64,000 nt of DNA from Pseudomonas sp. Os17 (GTDB lineage: Bacteria > Pseudomonadota > Gammaproteobacteria > Pseudomonadales > Pseudomonadaceae): contig NZ_AP014627.1 in assembly GCF_001547895.1 (NCBI RefSeq), positions 375,501-439,500 of the forward strand. The letters run 5' to 3'. Made by a program: the position numbers and the translations under genes. Every line of letters begins with the position of its first letter. Positions within the stretch are counted from its first letter, which is position 1. Shown here one piece after another: positions 1-8,590 of the stretch. The notes under the pieces were generated by a model. It saw nothing but the letters and a program-made list of their open reading frames with translations. It was not told where the DNA came from and made no database searches.

Positions 1-2
1 AG

Positions 3-77
3 CTGTACAGCGATCTGGTGCAGCACTTTATCGCTGAGGAGATGAAGCATTGGCAGGCGGCGCAGGCGCCAGCTTGA
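3..77 (+). CDS. 3' end of an unidentified gene (partial)
   Basis: An open frame runs in from the left edge and ends at a TGA at 75-77; its last 24 residues end HWQAAQAPA. This is too little to name a family. The next gene starts about 100 bases later on the same strand. That it is coding is inferred only from the open frame and its Pseudomonas-like codon use. Confidence 0.4.
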   Translation: MYSDLVQHFIAEEMKHWQAAQAPA

Positions 78-181
78 GCTTATAGGCCGGCGTTCGGCGT
101 TGATCGAATTGGGCAGCGTCCTTGATCTGTGTCGGCGCGGGTATGCTGGCGACCTTTTTCGATCGATCAGGAACCACAACC

Positions 182-763
182 ATGCAATTTCGCTCATGGA
201 CAGGGCTGGCGCTGGCAGCGCTATTGGCGGCGACCGGGCAGGCGCAGGCGAGCGAGCCTTCCTCGGTGTATCTGCGCTGCAGCATGACCCCCGAGCAGTA
301 CGCCAAGGCCATGGCGGCAGCGCCACGCCCGGCGATTTCCTACAGCGATTGGCAGAAGTGGTTCGACAGCAAGGACATGTACGGCTCGGCCCGGGTCGAT
401 GCCGAGTGGTTGCAGGATTCCGGAGCGCGCAGCCTGCAGGAAGTGGTGCAGATCTGGGCCGGGCTGGGTAGCGCTTCGCACTATGATCCGCAGACCGGTC
501 GCTGGCAGTTCGCCCTGCTGGAGTTCACCGACAACTATGGCGAGATGATCCAGCTGCTGGCGCCGCTGCGCAGCGTCGCCCCTTACTGCCAGCCCGGCTC
601 CGACAGTTTCCTGCTGATCTACTCCTACATCTGGGGGGATGGCGACAACGCCTACCTGACCCTCAACAAGCAGCGCAGCCAATTTGCCGGCAAGCCCACC
701 AAGGCCCAGCTTGCCGAGGCCGATGCGGCGCTCAAGGTGCTGATGGATGCCAGTTCGCAGTGA
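182..763 (+). CDS. exported protein of unknown function
   Basis: This 193-residue protein begins with a typical Sec signal peptide: MQFRSW, then a Leu/Ala-rich core ending near GQAQAS at about residue 24. It should therefore be periplasmic or secreted. The start at 182 is preferred over an upstream frame start at 122 because AGGAA lies about nine bases before it and the signal peptide starts there. The mature part has two Cys (YLRCSM and PYCQPG) that could form a disulfide, and many Trp/Tyr. I do not recognise the family. Small exported proteins of this shape next to an unknown gene can be type VI effector immunity proteins, but nothing here shows that. Confidence 0.7.
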   Translation: MQFRSWTGLALAALLAATGQAQASEPSSVYLRCSMTPEQYAKAMAAAPRPAISYSDWQKWFDSKDMYGSARVDAEWLQDSGARSLQEVVQIWAGLGSASHYDPQTGRWQFALLEFTDNYGEMIQLLAPLRSVAPYCQPGSDSFLLIYSYIWGDGDNAYLTLNKQRSQFAGKPTKAQLAEADAALKVLMDASSQ

Positions 764-1021
764 ACAAGTGGCTGGGCGGGCAAGGTCTCCGCGTCGGCGA
801 GCCTAGATTCCTTTGGTTAAAGACTTCACGCCGAATCGTTCTAAACCGCTCTCTGTCGCGGCATACACTTAAGACAGGAGCTGCAAGCACAAGGCTGCTT
901 GCCTGAGAGGGGCTGGTCATTCAGAGACAGTCGGGGAGACCCAGTCACCGCCATCCTGGGGCTGAAGACATGGCGGTGGTGTTCTGTTCACCGGTTCGAG
1001 ACGAACCCGGGAGTGGTCATC

Positions 1022-1480
1022 ATGAAGTCCTTTCCTATGAGTGTCATATCCGGCGTTGTGGCGGCGCTGCTGTCAGTGGCGCCACTTGGCCTGCAGTCTG
1101 CCGCCATCAGCAGCGAGCCGATCGATCCGGCCGGCGTGCAGTTGGAGCCGCAACAACAGAATGGCATCACCTATCTGTGCGGCGGCATCGGCCTGGACGA
1201 GTCGCGGGCTATCCAGCTGGTCAAGGGTTACAACCTGCATATGATCTTTTCCGTGGGGCCGGAAAACCAATACACCTCGGATATCGACGTGGCGATCCAG
1301 AACCTGCAAGGGCGGTCGGTGCTGAACCTGAACCAGGTGGGCCCGTTCGTCTATGTGCAGTTGCCGGCCGGCAAATACCAGGTCGTCACCACGCGCAACG
1401 GGCATGTGCAACACAGCATGGTCGATACGCGGATGGCGGCCACGCGCGACCTCAACCTGCACTGGAATGACGCCTACTGA
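1022..1480 (+). CDS. exported protein, carboxypeptidase-regulatory-like fold
   Basis: A 152-residue protein with an N-terminal signal sequence (MKSFPMSVISG, hydrophobic to about residue 25). The start at 1022 has GGGAG about nine bases upstream. The mature region opens with a segment containing GITYLCGGIG, then a beta-rich C-terminal half with VYVQLPAGKYQV, the pattern of a small Ig/transthyretin-like domain annotated in pseudomonads as carboxypeptidase regulatory-like. The likely role is a small periplasmic beta-sandwich protein; its partner is unknown. It stands alone, with a terminator at about 1540. Confidence 0.7.
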   Translation: MKSFPMSVISGVVAALLSVAPLGLQSAAISSEPIDPAGVQLEPQQQNGITYLCGGIGLDESRAIQLVKGYNLHMIFSVGPENQYTSDIDVAIQNLQGRSVLNLNQVGPFVYVQLPAGKYQVVTTRNGHVQHSMVDTRMAATRDLNLHWNDAY

Positions 1481-1537
1481 GTGAGGGCGGGAGTGTTGCC
1501 CAGCGTTGAACAGGGGCAATGCCCCATTCCAGGCCTG

Positions 1538-1569
1538 AAAAACCCTGAGTCGAAAGATTCAGGGTTTTT
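1538..1569 (+). terminator. rho-independent terminator after the gene ending at 1480
   Basis: The stem AAAACCCTGA / TCAGGGTTTT encloses a loop of about ten bases and runs into a T-rich end. It lies 58 bases after the stop codon at 1480. Confidence 0.8.
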
Positions 1570-1690
1570 ACTATGGGCGGGCAGAAACGGGGTCATGCGC
1601 TTGTTCGTTGCGGGGTGATTCACATCCTTTCCACATGGGCAGAGCCATCATGCACAACCGCATGCAACCAGTCTGAAAGGCGATCCGAAT

Positions 1691-2731
1691 ATGAATCTGA
1701 GTGTGCTCCATGCCTTGGCCGCCGCCGCCTTGTTCGGCGCCAGTACGCCGCTGGCCAAGCTGCTGGGGCTGGATGTTCCGCCGATGCTCCTGGCTGGGCT
1801 GCTGTACCTGGGCAGTGGCGTCGGCCTGGCCATTGTCCGTTGCGTTCGCGATCGGGGTTGGCAACCGACGGGGCTGACGGCGCGCGAGTGGCCGTGGCTG
1901 CTGGGGGCGATCTTGTTTGGCGGAGTGCTGGCGCCGGTCGCGCTGATGTTCGGTCTGACGCGGACCGCAGGCGCCACCGCCTCGTTGCTGCTCAACCTGG
2001 AGTCGGTACTCACCGCGGTGCTGGCGTGGCTGGTGTTCAAGGAGAACGCCGATCGCCGGATCGTGCTCGGCATGCTCGCCATCGTGTTGGGCGGGATCGT
2101 TCTGTCATGGCCGCAGCAGCACGCCGGTGCTGATGACTGGCTGGGGCCACTGGCGGTGGCCTGCGCCTGCCTGTGCTGGGCCATCGATAACAACCTGACC
2201 CGTAACGTCTCGGCGTCCGATGCGCTATTCATTGCCGGTAGCAAAGGAGTGGTGGCGGGGGTGGTCAATGCCGGCCTGGCGTTGCTTGTTGGCGCGCAAC
2301 TGCCTGCTGCTGCCACGCTGGGGCCAATACTGCTGGTGGGTTTTTTGGGTTACGGCGTCAGCCTGGTGCTATTCGTCCTGGCCCTGCGAGGGCTGGGCAG
2401 TGCGCGCACCGGGGCCTACTTCTCCACGGCGCCTTTCCTTGGCGCAGCGCTTTCGATTCTGATCCTCGGCGAGTCGGTTTCCCTGTGGTTTCTGCTGGCT
2501 GCGGCACTGATGGCCATCGGCGTGTGGATTCACTTGATGGAGCACCACGTTCACGAGCATCAGCACGAGCCTCTCGCGCACAACCATCGCCATCGGCATG
2601 ACGAGCACCACCAGCATGAACACGGCTTTGAGTGGGACGGCTCGGAGCCCCACAGCCATCCCCATGAGCACGCGCCGATCCGGCATAGCCATGCACACTT
2701 CCCCGATGTTCATCATCGGCACAAACACTGA
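1691..2731 (+). CDS. DMT-family (EamA) exporter with a His-rich cytoplasmic tail
   Basis: A 346-residue inner-membrane protein. Residues 1 to about 280 are ten hydrophobic segments in two EamA repeats (start MNLSVLHALAAAALFGAS, which is typical of the drug/metabolite transporter superfamily). The last 65 or so residues are a hydrophilic tail with about 24 His in motifs such as HRHRHDEHHQHEH, interspersed with Asp/Glu. DMT members usually end soon after the tenth helix, so the tail is extra; it looks like a metal-binding or metal-sensing extension. The start has AAAGG about ten bases upstream. Substrate unknown; metal export or metal-gated metabolite export is inference. Confidence 0.85.
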   Translation: MNLSVLHALAAAALFGASTPLAKLLGLDVPPMLLAGLLYLGSGVGLAIVRCVRDRGWQPTGLTAREWPWLLGAILFGGVLAPVALMFGLTRTAGATASLLLNLESVLTAVLAWLVFKENADRRIVLGMLAIVLGGIVLSWPQQHAGADDWLGPLAVACACLCWAIDNNLTRNVSASDALFIAGSKGVVAGVVNAGLALLVGAQLPAAATLGPILLVGFLGYGVSLVLFVLALRGLGSARTGAYFSTAPFLGAALSILILGESVSLWFLLAAALMAIGVWIHLMEHHVHEHQHEPLAHNHRHRHDEHHQHEHGFEWDGSEPHSHPHEHAPIRHSHAHFPDVHHRHKH

Positions 2732-2825
2732 GTGGACTGGTTACTTTCAGTCACCAGGTGAGGGCTTGCGCTGATCGGACCTGCTCTTTACTCTGCGCCG
2801 GTCGCTGCCAAATCAGCGGCCGGGC

Positions 2826-2950
2826 GTAGGAACCCGATCATGAGATGCGTACCAGCACCCAAGTCTTTGGGTGCTGTTTGCTGCCTATGCGTTATGGCGG
2901 CTGTACGCGGGCACGCTTCGGCGTGGCCGGATCTTGTGACCGGTTCCTAC
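2826..2950 (+). ncRNA. candidate structured leader RNA upstream of the DUF3077 gene
   Basis: Three perfect stems nest here. P1 pairs GTAGGAACC (2826-2834) with GGTTCCTAC (2942-2950). Inside it, P2 pairs CAGCACCCAA (2853-2862) with TTGGGTGCTG (2867-2876) over a four-base loop, and P3 is CACGC-TTCG-GCGTG (2912-2925), a stable UUCG tetraloop. A closed multibranch fold of about 125 bases, 71 bases before a start codon, suggests a cis-acting RNA or a conserved repeat associated with this gene family. The 2732-2825 stretch before it holds no gene. The function is inferred. Confidence 0.5.
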
Positions 2951-3021
2951 CCCCGCGTGCAGCTGCCACCTGGCCGGTAGGAAGTTGGGTGGTAGCTCCT
3001 CATACACAAGGAGTGTCACCA

Positions 3022-3300
3022 ATGAACGGATATATCCCTCTTCAACACACGCCAGCGGACAACCCCGTCCTGCTGATCAATCCTCATGCGCCGCTGGTCG
3101 ATCTTCTGGCCTGCGCCGATCAGCGCATCCGCGCCCTTCACAAACTGATGAGCAGCCTGTCCGGCATGACCGCGCAAACGGCTGACGCCAGCGACCTGTT
3201 CCAGATCGCCGACATCGCCTCGCTGCTGCTCGGTGATGGCGTGGCCCTGCTCGATGTGGCCCAGGGGCAGGCGCTGGAGTGGGCGAATAAGGCCTTCTGA
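3022..3300 (+). CDS. DUF3077 domain protein
   Basis: A 92-residue acidic, helical protein (start MNGYIPLQHT, middle PLVDLLACADQRIRAL, end QALEWANKAF). The start has a near-perfect AAGGAG (3008-3013). The sequence fits the small DUF3077 family, which is frequent and often multi-copy in pseudomonads and has no established function. It has no signal peptide or membrane segment, so it is probably cytosolic. It lies behind the folded leader at 2826-2950, which points to post-transcriptional control. It converges with the fic gene. Confidence 0.75.
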   Translation: MNGYIPLQHTPADNPVLLINPHAPLVDLLACADQRIRALHKLMSSLSGMTAQTADASDLFQIADIASLLLGDGVALLDVAQGQALEWANKAF

Positions 3301-3373
3301 TCGGCGCAGGCGGTGCGTGAGTGCGGCCAGGATCAGTTTGATTCTGGTCGCCCTCGCAGAGCCTGAGTGAGTG

Positions 3374-4528
3374 TCATGGCGCCTCAAGCGGTGCCGGTAT
3401 GAACCCTTGCTCTCGAAGTGCCTTGATCATTCCTCTGATGAGGTAGCTGTTGGAGAAGCCGATGGTGTATTGCCGGGCGTTGGTGCTGATGGGCAATAGC
3501 ATGCCCTGGTCCACCAGTTTCTTTATTTGATAGGTCCTTTGTCCGGCAGTCAGTTTGGGCAGCGCCTGGGCGATGTCGCTCGACTTAACAACGCCTGACT
3601 TGATCGCTGTGGTCAGTACCGTTTCTTCCGCAGCAGTGATCCATTGTCGATCCCGAGCAAAGGTAATGGCGGGAGCGAGGATGTGCCGGCTCAGGTAGCG
3701 GTAGTCGGTGAGGCGATTGACCTTTTCCAGGTCGTCCCTGATGCCCTCCAGAACATAAGTGCACCAGGTCTCCAGCCCGGCCTTGGTTCCTTGGTCCGCG
3801 GTGGCGAGCATGGCGTAGTAGCGTTCCCGATCATTGAAGAAAACGGCAGTGGGGTTGAGTACGCGGCCACCCGTATCGACGTTGAAGCCATATTTCATCA
3901 GCTGTGCATAAGTCAGGAGGCGCACCACGCGGCCATTGCCGTTGCCAAATGGGTGAATCCAGGCAAACCGGTGATGGGTCAAGGCCACTTTCATCAGGTC
4001 GTATTTGGGCAGGTCCTCCCGATTGACGAACTCCACCAGCTCTTGCATGTAGCTGGGCACCATCAGGGCATCAGGAGGTAGGTGAGCGGCCTGAGCAATC
4101 TGTACGGCGCCCTGGCGATACGCTCCAGGCGTCTTGTCGCCCTCTCGGCCCAGGTCCTGGACGGTCATCGCGTGCAGCTCTCTGATGATGAGGTCGGTGA
4201 TTGGTGTTCCCGGGCCAATGGTTTGCTCGATGTAGTCCATGGCTTTTTCGATGTTCGCCACTTCGCGTAGCTGGTCCGTGTCCTCGGCTGTGCCTTCCAC
4301 CTTGCTCTCGATGTAGTCGGCAAGCGTGGTGTGGTTGCCCTCGATGCGCGCCGAACCCAGGCTTTCCAGGATGTGGAAGATTGTTTTCAGCTGATAGAAG
4401 ACCGCAGGAGGCGTATCGCCTTCCAAGCGCAAGCGCCGAAGGTGCTCAAGCTCGCTCAGCACGTCCACCAGAGGGGAGTCGAAGGATGGGTTTAGCAGCT
4501 CAAGGTCTTGATGGAGGAATGCAGGCAT
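3374..4528 (-). CDS. Fic-domain protein, class II (inhibitory helix N-terminal)
   Basis: 384 residues. Fic enzymes transfer AMP or other nucleotide groups to target proteins. The N-terminal Fic_N region carries SARIEGN at about 59-65, matching the inhibitory [S/T]xxxE[G/N] motif (Ser59, Glu63), so the protein should be autoinhibited. The catalytic loop at about 191-203 reads [12 protein letters not shown]: His192 and the GNGR anion hole are intact, but the usual Asp/Glu at the fifth position is Asn196. A winged-helix-like C-terminal region follows (about 285-375). Codon use is somewhat less GC-biased than its neighbours, the upstream 150 bases are AT-rich, and tRNA-Phe is adjacent; these hint at acquisition. 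The target is unknown. Confidence 0.9.
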   Translation of the reverse strand: MPAFLHQDLELLNPSFDSPLVDVLSELEHLRRLRLEGDTPPAVFYQLKTIFHILESLGSARIEGNHTTLADYIESKVEGTAEDTDQLREVANIEKAMDYIEQTIGPGTPITDLIIRELHAMTVQDLGREGDKTPGAYRQGAVQIAQAAHLPPDALMVPSYMQELVEFVNREDLPKYDLMKVALTHHRFAWIHPFGNGNGRVVRLLTYAQLMKYGFNVDTGGRVLNPTAVFFNDRERYYAMLATADQGTKAGLETWCTYVLEGIRDDLEKVNRLTDYRYLSRHILAPAITFARDRQWITAAEETVLTTAIKSGVVKSSDIAQALPKLTAGQRTYQIKKLVDQGMLLPISTNARQYTIGFSNSYLIRGMIKALREQGFIPAPLEAP

Positions 4529-4638
4529 TGTGCAAACATCTCGAAGGCCGGAAAAATTATCTATGATTTTTTTGCTATAGGCCCTGTTCTATATGGGTTC
4601 TGCTCGAATATCAAAAGATGATTATCTCTAAATGGTTC

Positions 4639-4652
4639 TTCACTTAAGTGAA
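4639..4652. promoter_or_regulatory. perfect 14-bp palindrome upstream of fic (candidate operator)
   Basis: TTCACTTAAGTGAA is its own reverse complement and lies about 110 bases before the fic start, in a locally AT-rich stretch. A second, imperfect half (ACACTTGAG) follows at once. It looks like a binding site for a dimeric regulator; no regulator gene is adjacent. Confidence 0.4.
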
Positions 4653-4781
4653 CACTTGAGAAAAGCCGCGGCGTGATGCGCTGTGTGGGTGGCGCGATGA
4701 TCGCGCAGCGGTTGGGTTGTGCAGGAAAGAAAGCCGGGGGTGTCGAGCGGGGAGGAAGGGAAGGGCTGAATGGCAGGCAAC

Positions 4782-4805
4782 AAAAAACCCGCACTAGGCG
4801 GGTTT
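4782..4805 (-). terminator. terminator downstream of tRNA-Phe
   Basis: The stem AAACCCGC / GCGGGTTT with a five-base loop is followed, on the minus strand, by a run of T (the A-run at 4782-4787). It lies 46 bases past the 3' end of the tRNA. Confidence 0.8.
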
Positions 4806-4850
4806 TCTGGTTGCTTTCACGTGATGCAAACACCACCTGAAAGCTGAAGG

Positions 4851-4926
4851 TGGTGCCCAGAGACGGAATCGAACCGCCGACACGGGGATTTTCAATCCCC
4901 TGCTCTACCGACTGAGCTATCTGGGC
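4851..4926 (-). tRNA. tRNA-Phe (GAA)
   Basis: On the minus strand the 76 bases fold as a cloverleaf. The acceptor stem GCCCAGA / TCTGGGC is followed by discriminator A and an encoded CCA. The D-arm is GCTC..GAGC, the anticodon stem GGGGA / TCCCC has loop TTGAAAA (anticodon GAA at 4891-4893), and the T-arm contains GGTTCGATTCC. The CCA and trailer also form a hairpin with TGGTG-type pairing at 4831-4855. Confidence 0.97.
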
Positions 4927-5031
4927 AACGGGGCGCATTAAACGGGTTTTTCAGGGGGGCGTCAAGCAAGTTTTGAAAAAAAGTTTAATTATTACCGCCG
5001 CTTACGTTCCGCCCCCGATTTTGTGCGGGTT

Positions 5032-5304
5032 TTACTCAGCCGGCGGCACGTAGCCTTCGGCCTTGGCGTATTCCTCGCCGGAGAAAAATTTGTCCATCTC
5101 GCCCTGCAGATATTTGCGGTCTTCGGCATTCATCATGTTCAGGCGCTTTTCGTTGATCAGCAGGGTCTGGTGTTTCTGCCAGTCAGCCCAGGCCTTGGCC
5201 GAGACGTGTTCGAAAATATCCTGGCCTTTGGCGCCCGGGTACGGGGGGCGTTCCAGGCCCGGCAGTTCTTCCTGGTATTTGCGGCACATTACGGTGCGGG
5301 TCAT
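5032..5304 (-). CDS. yggX: Fe(2+)-trafficking / oxidative damage protection protein YggX
   Basis: 90 residues, the usual family length, starting [17 protein letters not shown] with the conserved Cys7. YggX proteins are small cytosolic proteins that protect iron-sulfur clusters from oxidation and help iron handling. The start codon overlaps the mutY stop by four bases (ATGA), so the two are translationally coupled. The context fits, since MutY carries a [4Fe-4S] cluster that YggX is reported to protect in enteric bacteria. It is the last gene of the asmA-mutY-yggX unit. Confidence 0.95.
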   Translation of the reverse strand: MTRTVMCRKYQEELPGLERPPYPGAKGQDIFEHVSAKAWADWQKHQTLLINEKRLNMMNAEDRKYLQGEMDKFFSGEEYAKAEGYVPPAE

Positions 5305-6368
5305 GACGACTCTCCTGCATTCAAGACTTCGGCCGCGCGTTTGAGCAGTGTCTTCACCGGGGCGGCAAGGCCCAGGCGCGGCGGGGTGGCGAGGTTATAC
5401 CAGAGCCAATCGGCCTCGGCGACGTGCAGGGCCGACTCTTCGACCCGGATCAGCCAGGGCTCGATGGCCAGTTGGAAGTGACTGAAGGTGTGGAGCAGCT
5501 CCGGCATCTGCTGTTGCTGGCCCAGTTCCAGGGCGTGCTGCGAGGCCAGGTGCGGAATGTCGTCCAGGTCGTCCAGTTCCGGCAGGCTCCACAAGCCGCC
5601 CCAGAGGCCGCTGGAGGGCCGCCGGTAAAGCAGGATGGCGCCTTCGCGGTTGGCCAGCAACGGCATCAGGGTGCGCTTCTGCGGCACCTCCTTGCGCGGC
5701 TTGGGAATCGGGTAGCGGGTTTCCAGGCCGAGCATGTGGGCTTCGCAGCCGCGCTCCAGGGGGCACAGCAGGCAACTGGGCTTGCTCCGGGTACAGAGGG
5801 TCGCCCCCAGGTCCATCATCGCCTGGGTGTAGTGGTTGACCCGGCTGTGGGGCGTGAAGCGTTCCGCAGTGGCCCACAGCTGCTTGGCCACCTTGGGTTC
5901 TCCCGGGTAGCCCTCCTGGGCGGTGAAGCGTGCCAGCACCCGCTTGACGTTGCCGTCGAGGATCGGCGCCCGCAGGCCCATGCTGATGCTGGCGATGGCG
6001 CCGGCGGTGGACAGGCCGATGCCCGGCAGCTCGGTGAGTTTTTCCACGTCACGGGGAAACTCGCCGCCGTAGTCGGCCATGACGATCTTCGCGGTCTTTT
6101 GCAGATTGCGCGCCCGGGTGTAGTAGCCCAGGCCGGTCCACAGGTGCAGCACTTCGTCTTCCGCGGCCTCGGCCAGGGCCTGCACCGTGGGCAGCGAGGC
6201 CATGAAGCGGTCGAAGTAGTTGAGCACGGTGCTGACCTGTGTCTGTTGCAGCATGATCTCCGACACCCACACCCGATACGGGTTGATGTCCTGCTGCCAG
6301 GGCAGGTCATGACGGCCGTGGCGGTCGTACCAGTCCAGCACCGCCGGTGCAAAGGCCTCGGCTCTCAT
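5301..6368 (-). CDS. mutY: A/G-specific adenine DNA glycosylase MutY
   Basis: 355 residues. It removes adenine mispaired with 8-oxoguanine or G in base-excision repair. Catalytic Glu37 lies in [11 protein letters not shown], the helix-hairpin-helix is [11 protein letters not shown] (about 114-124), and Asp138 lies in ILDGNVKRV. The cluster ligands are Cys192, Cys199, Cys202 and Cys208 (C-x6-C-x2-C-x5-C). The C-terminal Nudix-like domain that reads 8-oxoG starts at about 225. The start overlaps the asmA stop and its own stop overlaps yggX, both as ATGA, indicating one transcript. Confidence 0.97.
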   Translation of the reverse strand: MRAEAFAPAVLDWYDRHGRHDLPWQQDINPYRVWVSEIMLQQTQVSTVLNYFDRFMASLPTVQALAEAAEDEVLHLWTGLGYYTRARNLQKTAKIVMADYGGEFPRDVEKLTELPGIGLSTAGAIASISMGLRAPILDGNVKRVLARFTAQEGYPGEPKVAKQLWATAERFTPHSRVNHYTQAMMDLGATLCTRSKPSCLLCPLERGCEAHMLGLETRYPIPKPRKEVPQKRTLMPLLANREGAILLYRRPSSGLWGGLWSLPELDDLDDIPHLASQHALELGQQQQMPELLHTFSHFQLAIEPWLIRVEESALHVAEADWLWYNLATPPRLGLAAPVKTLLKRAAEVLNAGESS

Positions 6369-8590
6369 CGTTTGAACAGCCCCTTGAGCGCGTTTTTCAG
6401 TTCCGGGCTGACCTTGTCACCCAGCTTTTCGTCGATTTTCTGCTGCAGCCGGTCACCGGCCAGCTTGGCCGCGACCTGGCCCAGGCCGTCTTTGTCCAGA
6501 CGGCAGGCCTTGGCCCCCAGCTCCAGCGGCCCGCGGCAGCGCAGCGGCAGTTCAACGCCGGTGAAGCGTTCACCCACCTGGCAGGCCGGGTCCGGGTTAT
6601 CGCTGAGGTCGCCCTCAACGACGATGCCGACTCGGTAGTCCATGCCCAGGACCCGCAGGTCGATGTCGCCATTGCCGTTGACGCTCAGGCCGGGGATGCG
6701 CACTTTCAGGTCCGGGTTGCTGGCCACGCCGTTGCGCAGCGTCAGGTTGCCCTTGAGCTCCTGGAAGGGGGTGTCCTTGCCCCGGGGCGTGCTGGTGAGG
6801 TTCTTGCGGTTGAGCACGGCGATGCCCTGGCACAACTGCTGTTCGATGTTGGCGTTGAGCAGCACGCCGTTGTTGATGACGAAACTGGCGCTGCCGTTGA
6901 GGCTGTCGATCAGCGCTTTCTGGCTGTTGCCGTTGCCGCTGAGGTTGCTGTTGAGGGTCACCAGGCCCTTGACTGGAGGCGTCTGGCCCTGGCTTTCGAG
7001 GATGCGTTCCACCGGCACCCGGTTGATCTTGGTCTGCAGGTTCAACTGCGGTGTGCTCTGGCGCACATCGAGGGTGCCGTTGGCCTCGAAGCTGCCGTTG
7101 TACAGCTCGCCGCGCAGGCTGGACAGTTTCAGCAGGCCGCCCTGGCCGCTGGCCTTGAGCGCGGCATTCTGAATCGGCAGCTTGTCCAGGGTCAGTTGGC
7201 CGAAGCTCAGGTCGGCGTCGACGTCGAGCTTGTTCAGGCGTTCCACCGGCAGCAGTTTGTCGGTGCTCCAGGCGCCCTTGGTCGGCGAGTTGGGCAGCGG
7301 CGTGGTGCCGGCGCCGGCCATGGCGTCGGCTTCGCTGCTCTGCACTTCGGCCTTGCGCGCAGTGGCGGCGCTGTTGGCTTCGGCGGACTTGGGCGGCAGG
7401 TAGCGGTCGACATTGAAGGTGTCGGCCTTGAGCTGGGCGCGCAGTGACTGCTTATCGAAGTCCTCGATGGCCAGGCGGCCGCTGAAGGTGCTGTCGTCGA
7501 GCTTCAGGTTCAGGTCTTCCAGGGCCAGGCTGCTGGGCGTGCCTTGCAGGCGGCTGACCAGCTCGACCTTGCTCAGGCTGCCTGCGGCCATGGCCGGCAG
7601 GGTCTGGCCGATGCTGTCGACGAATTTCGCCAGGTCGAACTGGGCAATGGAAATCCCGCCACTGATCTGCGGGGTCTTGTCCAGGTCGTTGACCTTGAGT
7701 TCGCCCAGGGCCCGCAGTTGGTTGAAGGAGACCTTGAGGCCGGTCCACTGGCCGACGTTGGCGGCCTTGTCCAGCAGCAACTGGCCCTGGGCGGCGAAGG
7801 TCACGGTCTTGCCCTGCAACGGATCGCCGGTGGCCTCGCCGGACAGGCGCATGTCTTCGAACTGATAGCGCTGCAGGGCGCGGTCGAAGCGCAGTTCGCC
7901 ATTGAGTTCGGTGCGCACGCGCACGGCGGGCTGGCTGCTGGCCAGGAACGCGGTGAGCTTGAGCGGCGTGTTGGTGGCTTCGTGTATCGGCCCGGTGCTC
8001 AGTTGGATGCTTTCGGCGGTGAACTGCTTGCCGGTCTGTTCATCGTTGTACTCAACCCGGGCGTTGTTCACGGTCAGGCTGTCGATGTCCAGGCGGATCG
8101 GCTGTGACGACTTGTCCGGGGCGCCGCTGGGCGGGCTCGCTTCGCCGGTGCTGGTGGCCGGGGTTTCGGCCTGCTTGTCGGTCGGGGCGGCCTTGCCGAT
8201 GTCCTGCCAGTTGCCGTGGCCTTCCTTGTTGCGGTTCAGGCGCAGGTTCAGGCCTTCGACTCGCACATCGCTCATCTGCACTTCGCGGCGCAGCAGCGGC
8301 AGGACTCGCACCGACAGGCCGAGCATTTGCAGGTCGGCGAAAGGCTGGGTCGGATTGGCCAGGGTGGCCACGCCCGCGTCATGCAATTCCAGGCCAAGCC
8401 AGGGGAACAGGCTCCAGCCGATGTCGCCATTGAGCGTCAGCTCGATGTGGGCCTTGTCGCGGGCTATCTGGCGAATCTCTTCTTTGTAGTCGTTGGGATC
8501 AAACAGGTGGGTCAGGGCAAAGCCGAGAGCCACGATGATCAGCAACAGCCCGAGAATTACCAGACCCAGGATTTTGCCGAACGCTTTCAT
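6365..8590 (-). CDS. asmA: AsmA-family protein
   Basis: 741 residues from the chosen start MKAFGKILGL, which has AAGGA seven bases upstream; an in-frame start nine codons earlier has no ribosome site. One N-terminal membrane segment (about 7-27) anchors a long periplasmic beta-rich AsmA/TamB-type repeat region ending with the conserved AsmA C-terminal part (GVLLNANIEQQLCQGIAVLN, then LRGxGxxDL-like strands). AsmA-like proteins form bridge-like lipid conduits or affect outer-membrane assembly. It is the first gene of the unit with mutY and yggX. Confidence 0.92.
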   Translation of the reverse strand: MKAFGKILGLVILGLLLIIVALGFALTHLFDPNDYKEEIRQIARDKAHIELTLNGDIGWSLFPWLGLELHDAGVATLANPTQPFADLQMLGLSVRVLPLLRREVQMSDVRVEGLNLRLNRNKEGHGNWQDIGKAAPTDKQAETPATSTGEASPPSGAPDKSSQPIRLDIDSLTVNNARVEYNDEQTGKQFTAESIQLSTGPIHEATNTPLKLTAFLASSQPAVRVRTELNGELRFDRALQRYQFEDMRLSGEATGDPLQGKTVTFAAQGQLLLDKAANVGQWTGLKVSFNQLRALGELKVNDLDKTPQISGGISIAQFDLAKFVDSIGQTLPAMAAGSLSKVELVSRLQGTPSSLALEDLNLKLDDSTFSGRLAIEDFDKQSLRAQLKADTFNVDRYLPPKSAEANSAATARKAEVQSSEADAMAGAGTTPLPNSPTKGAWSTDKLLPVERLNKLDVDADLSFGQLTLDKLPIQNAALKASGQGGLLKLSSLRGELYNGSFEANGTLDVRQSTPQLNLQTKINRVPVERILESQGQTPPVKGLVTLNSNLSGNGNSQKALIDSLNGSASFVINNGVLLNANIEQQLCQGIAVLNRKNLTSTPRGKDTPFQELKGNLTLRNGVASNPDLKVRIPGLSVNGNGDIDLRVLGMDYRVGIVVEGDLSDNPDPACQVGERFTGVELPLRCRGPLELGAKACRLDKDGLGQVAAKLAGDRLQQKIDEKLGDKVSPELKNALKGLFKR

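Noticed and set aside
4851..4926. tRNA-Phe as an integration site for an island carrying fic
   Set aside because: I found no repeated copy of the tRNA 3' end, no integrase and no phage genes between 3.3 and 4.9 kb.
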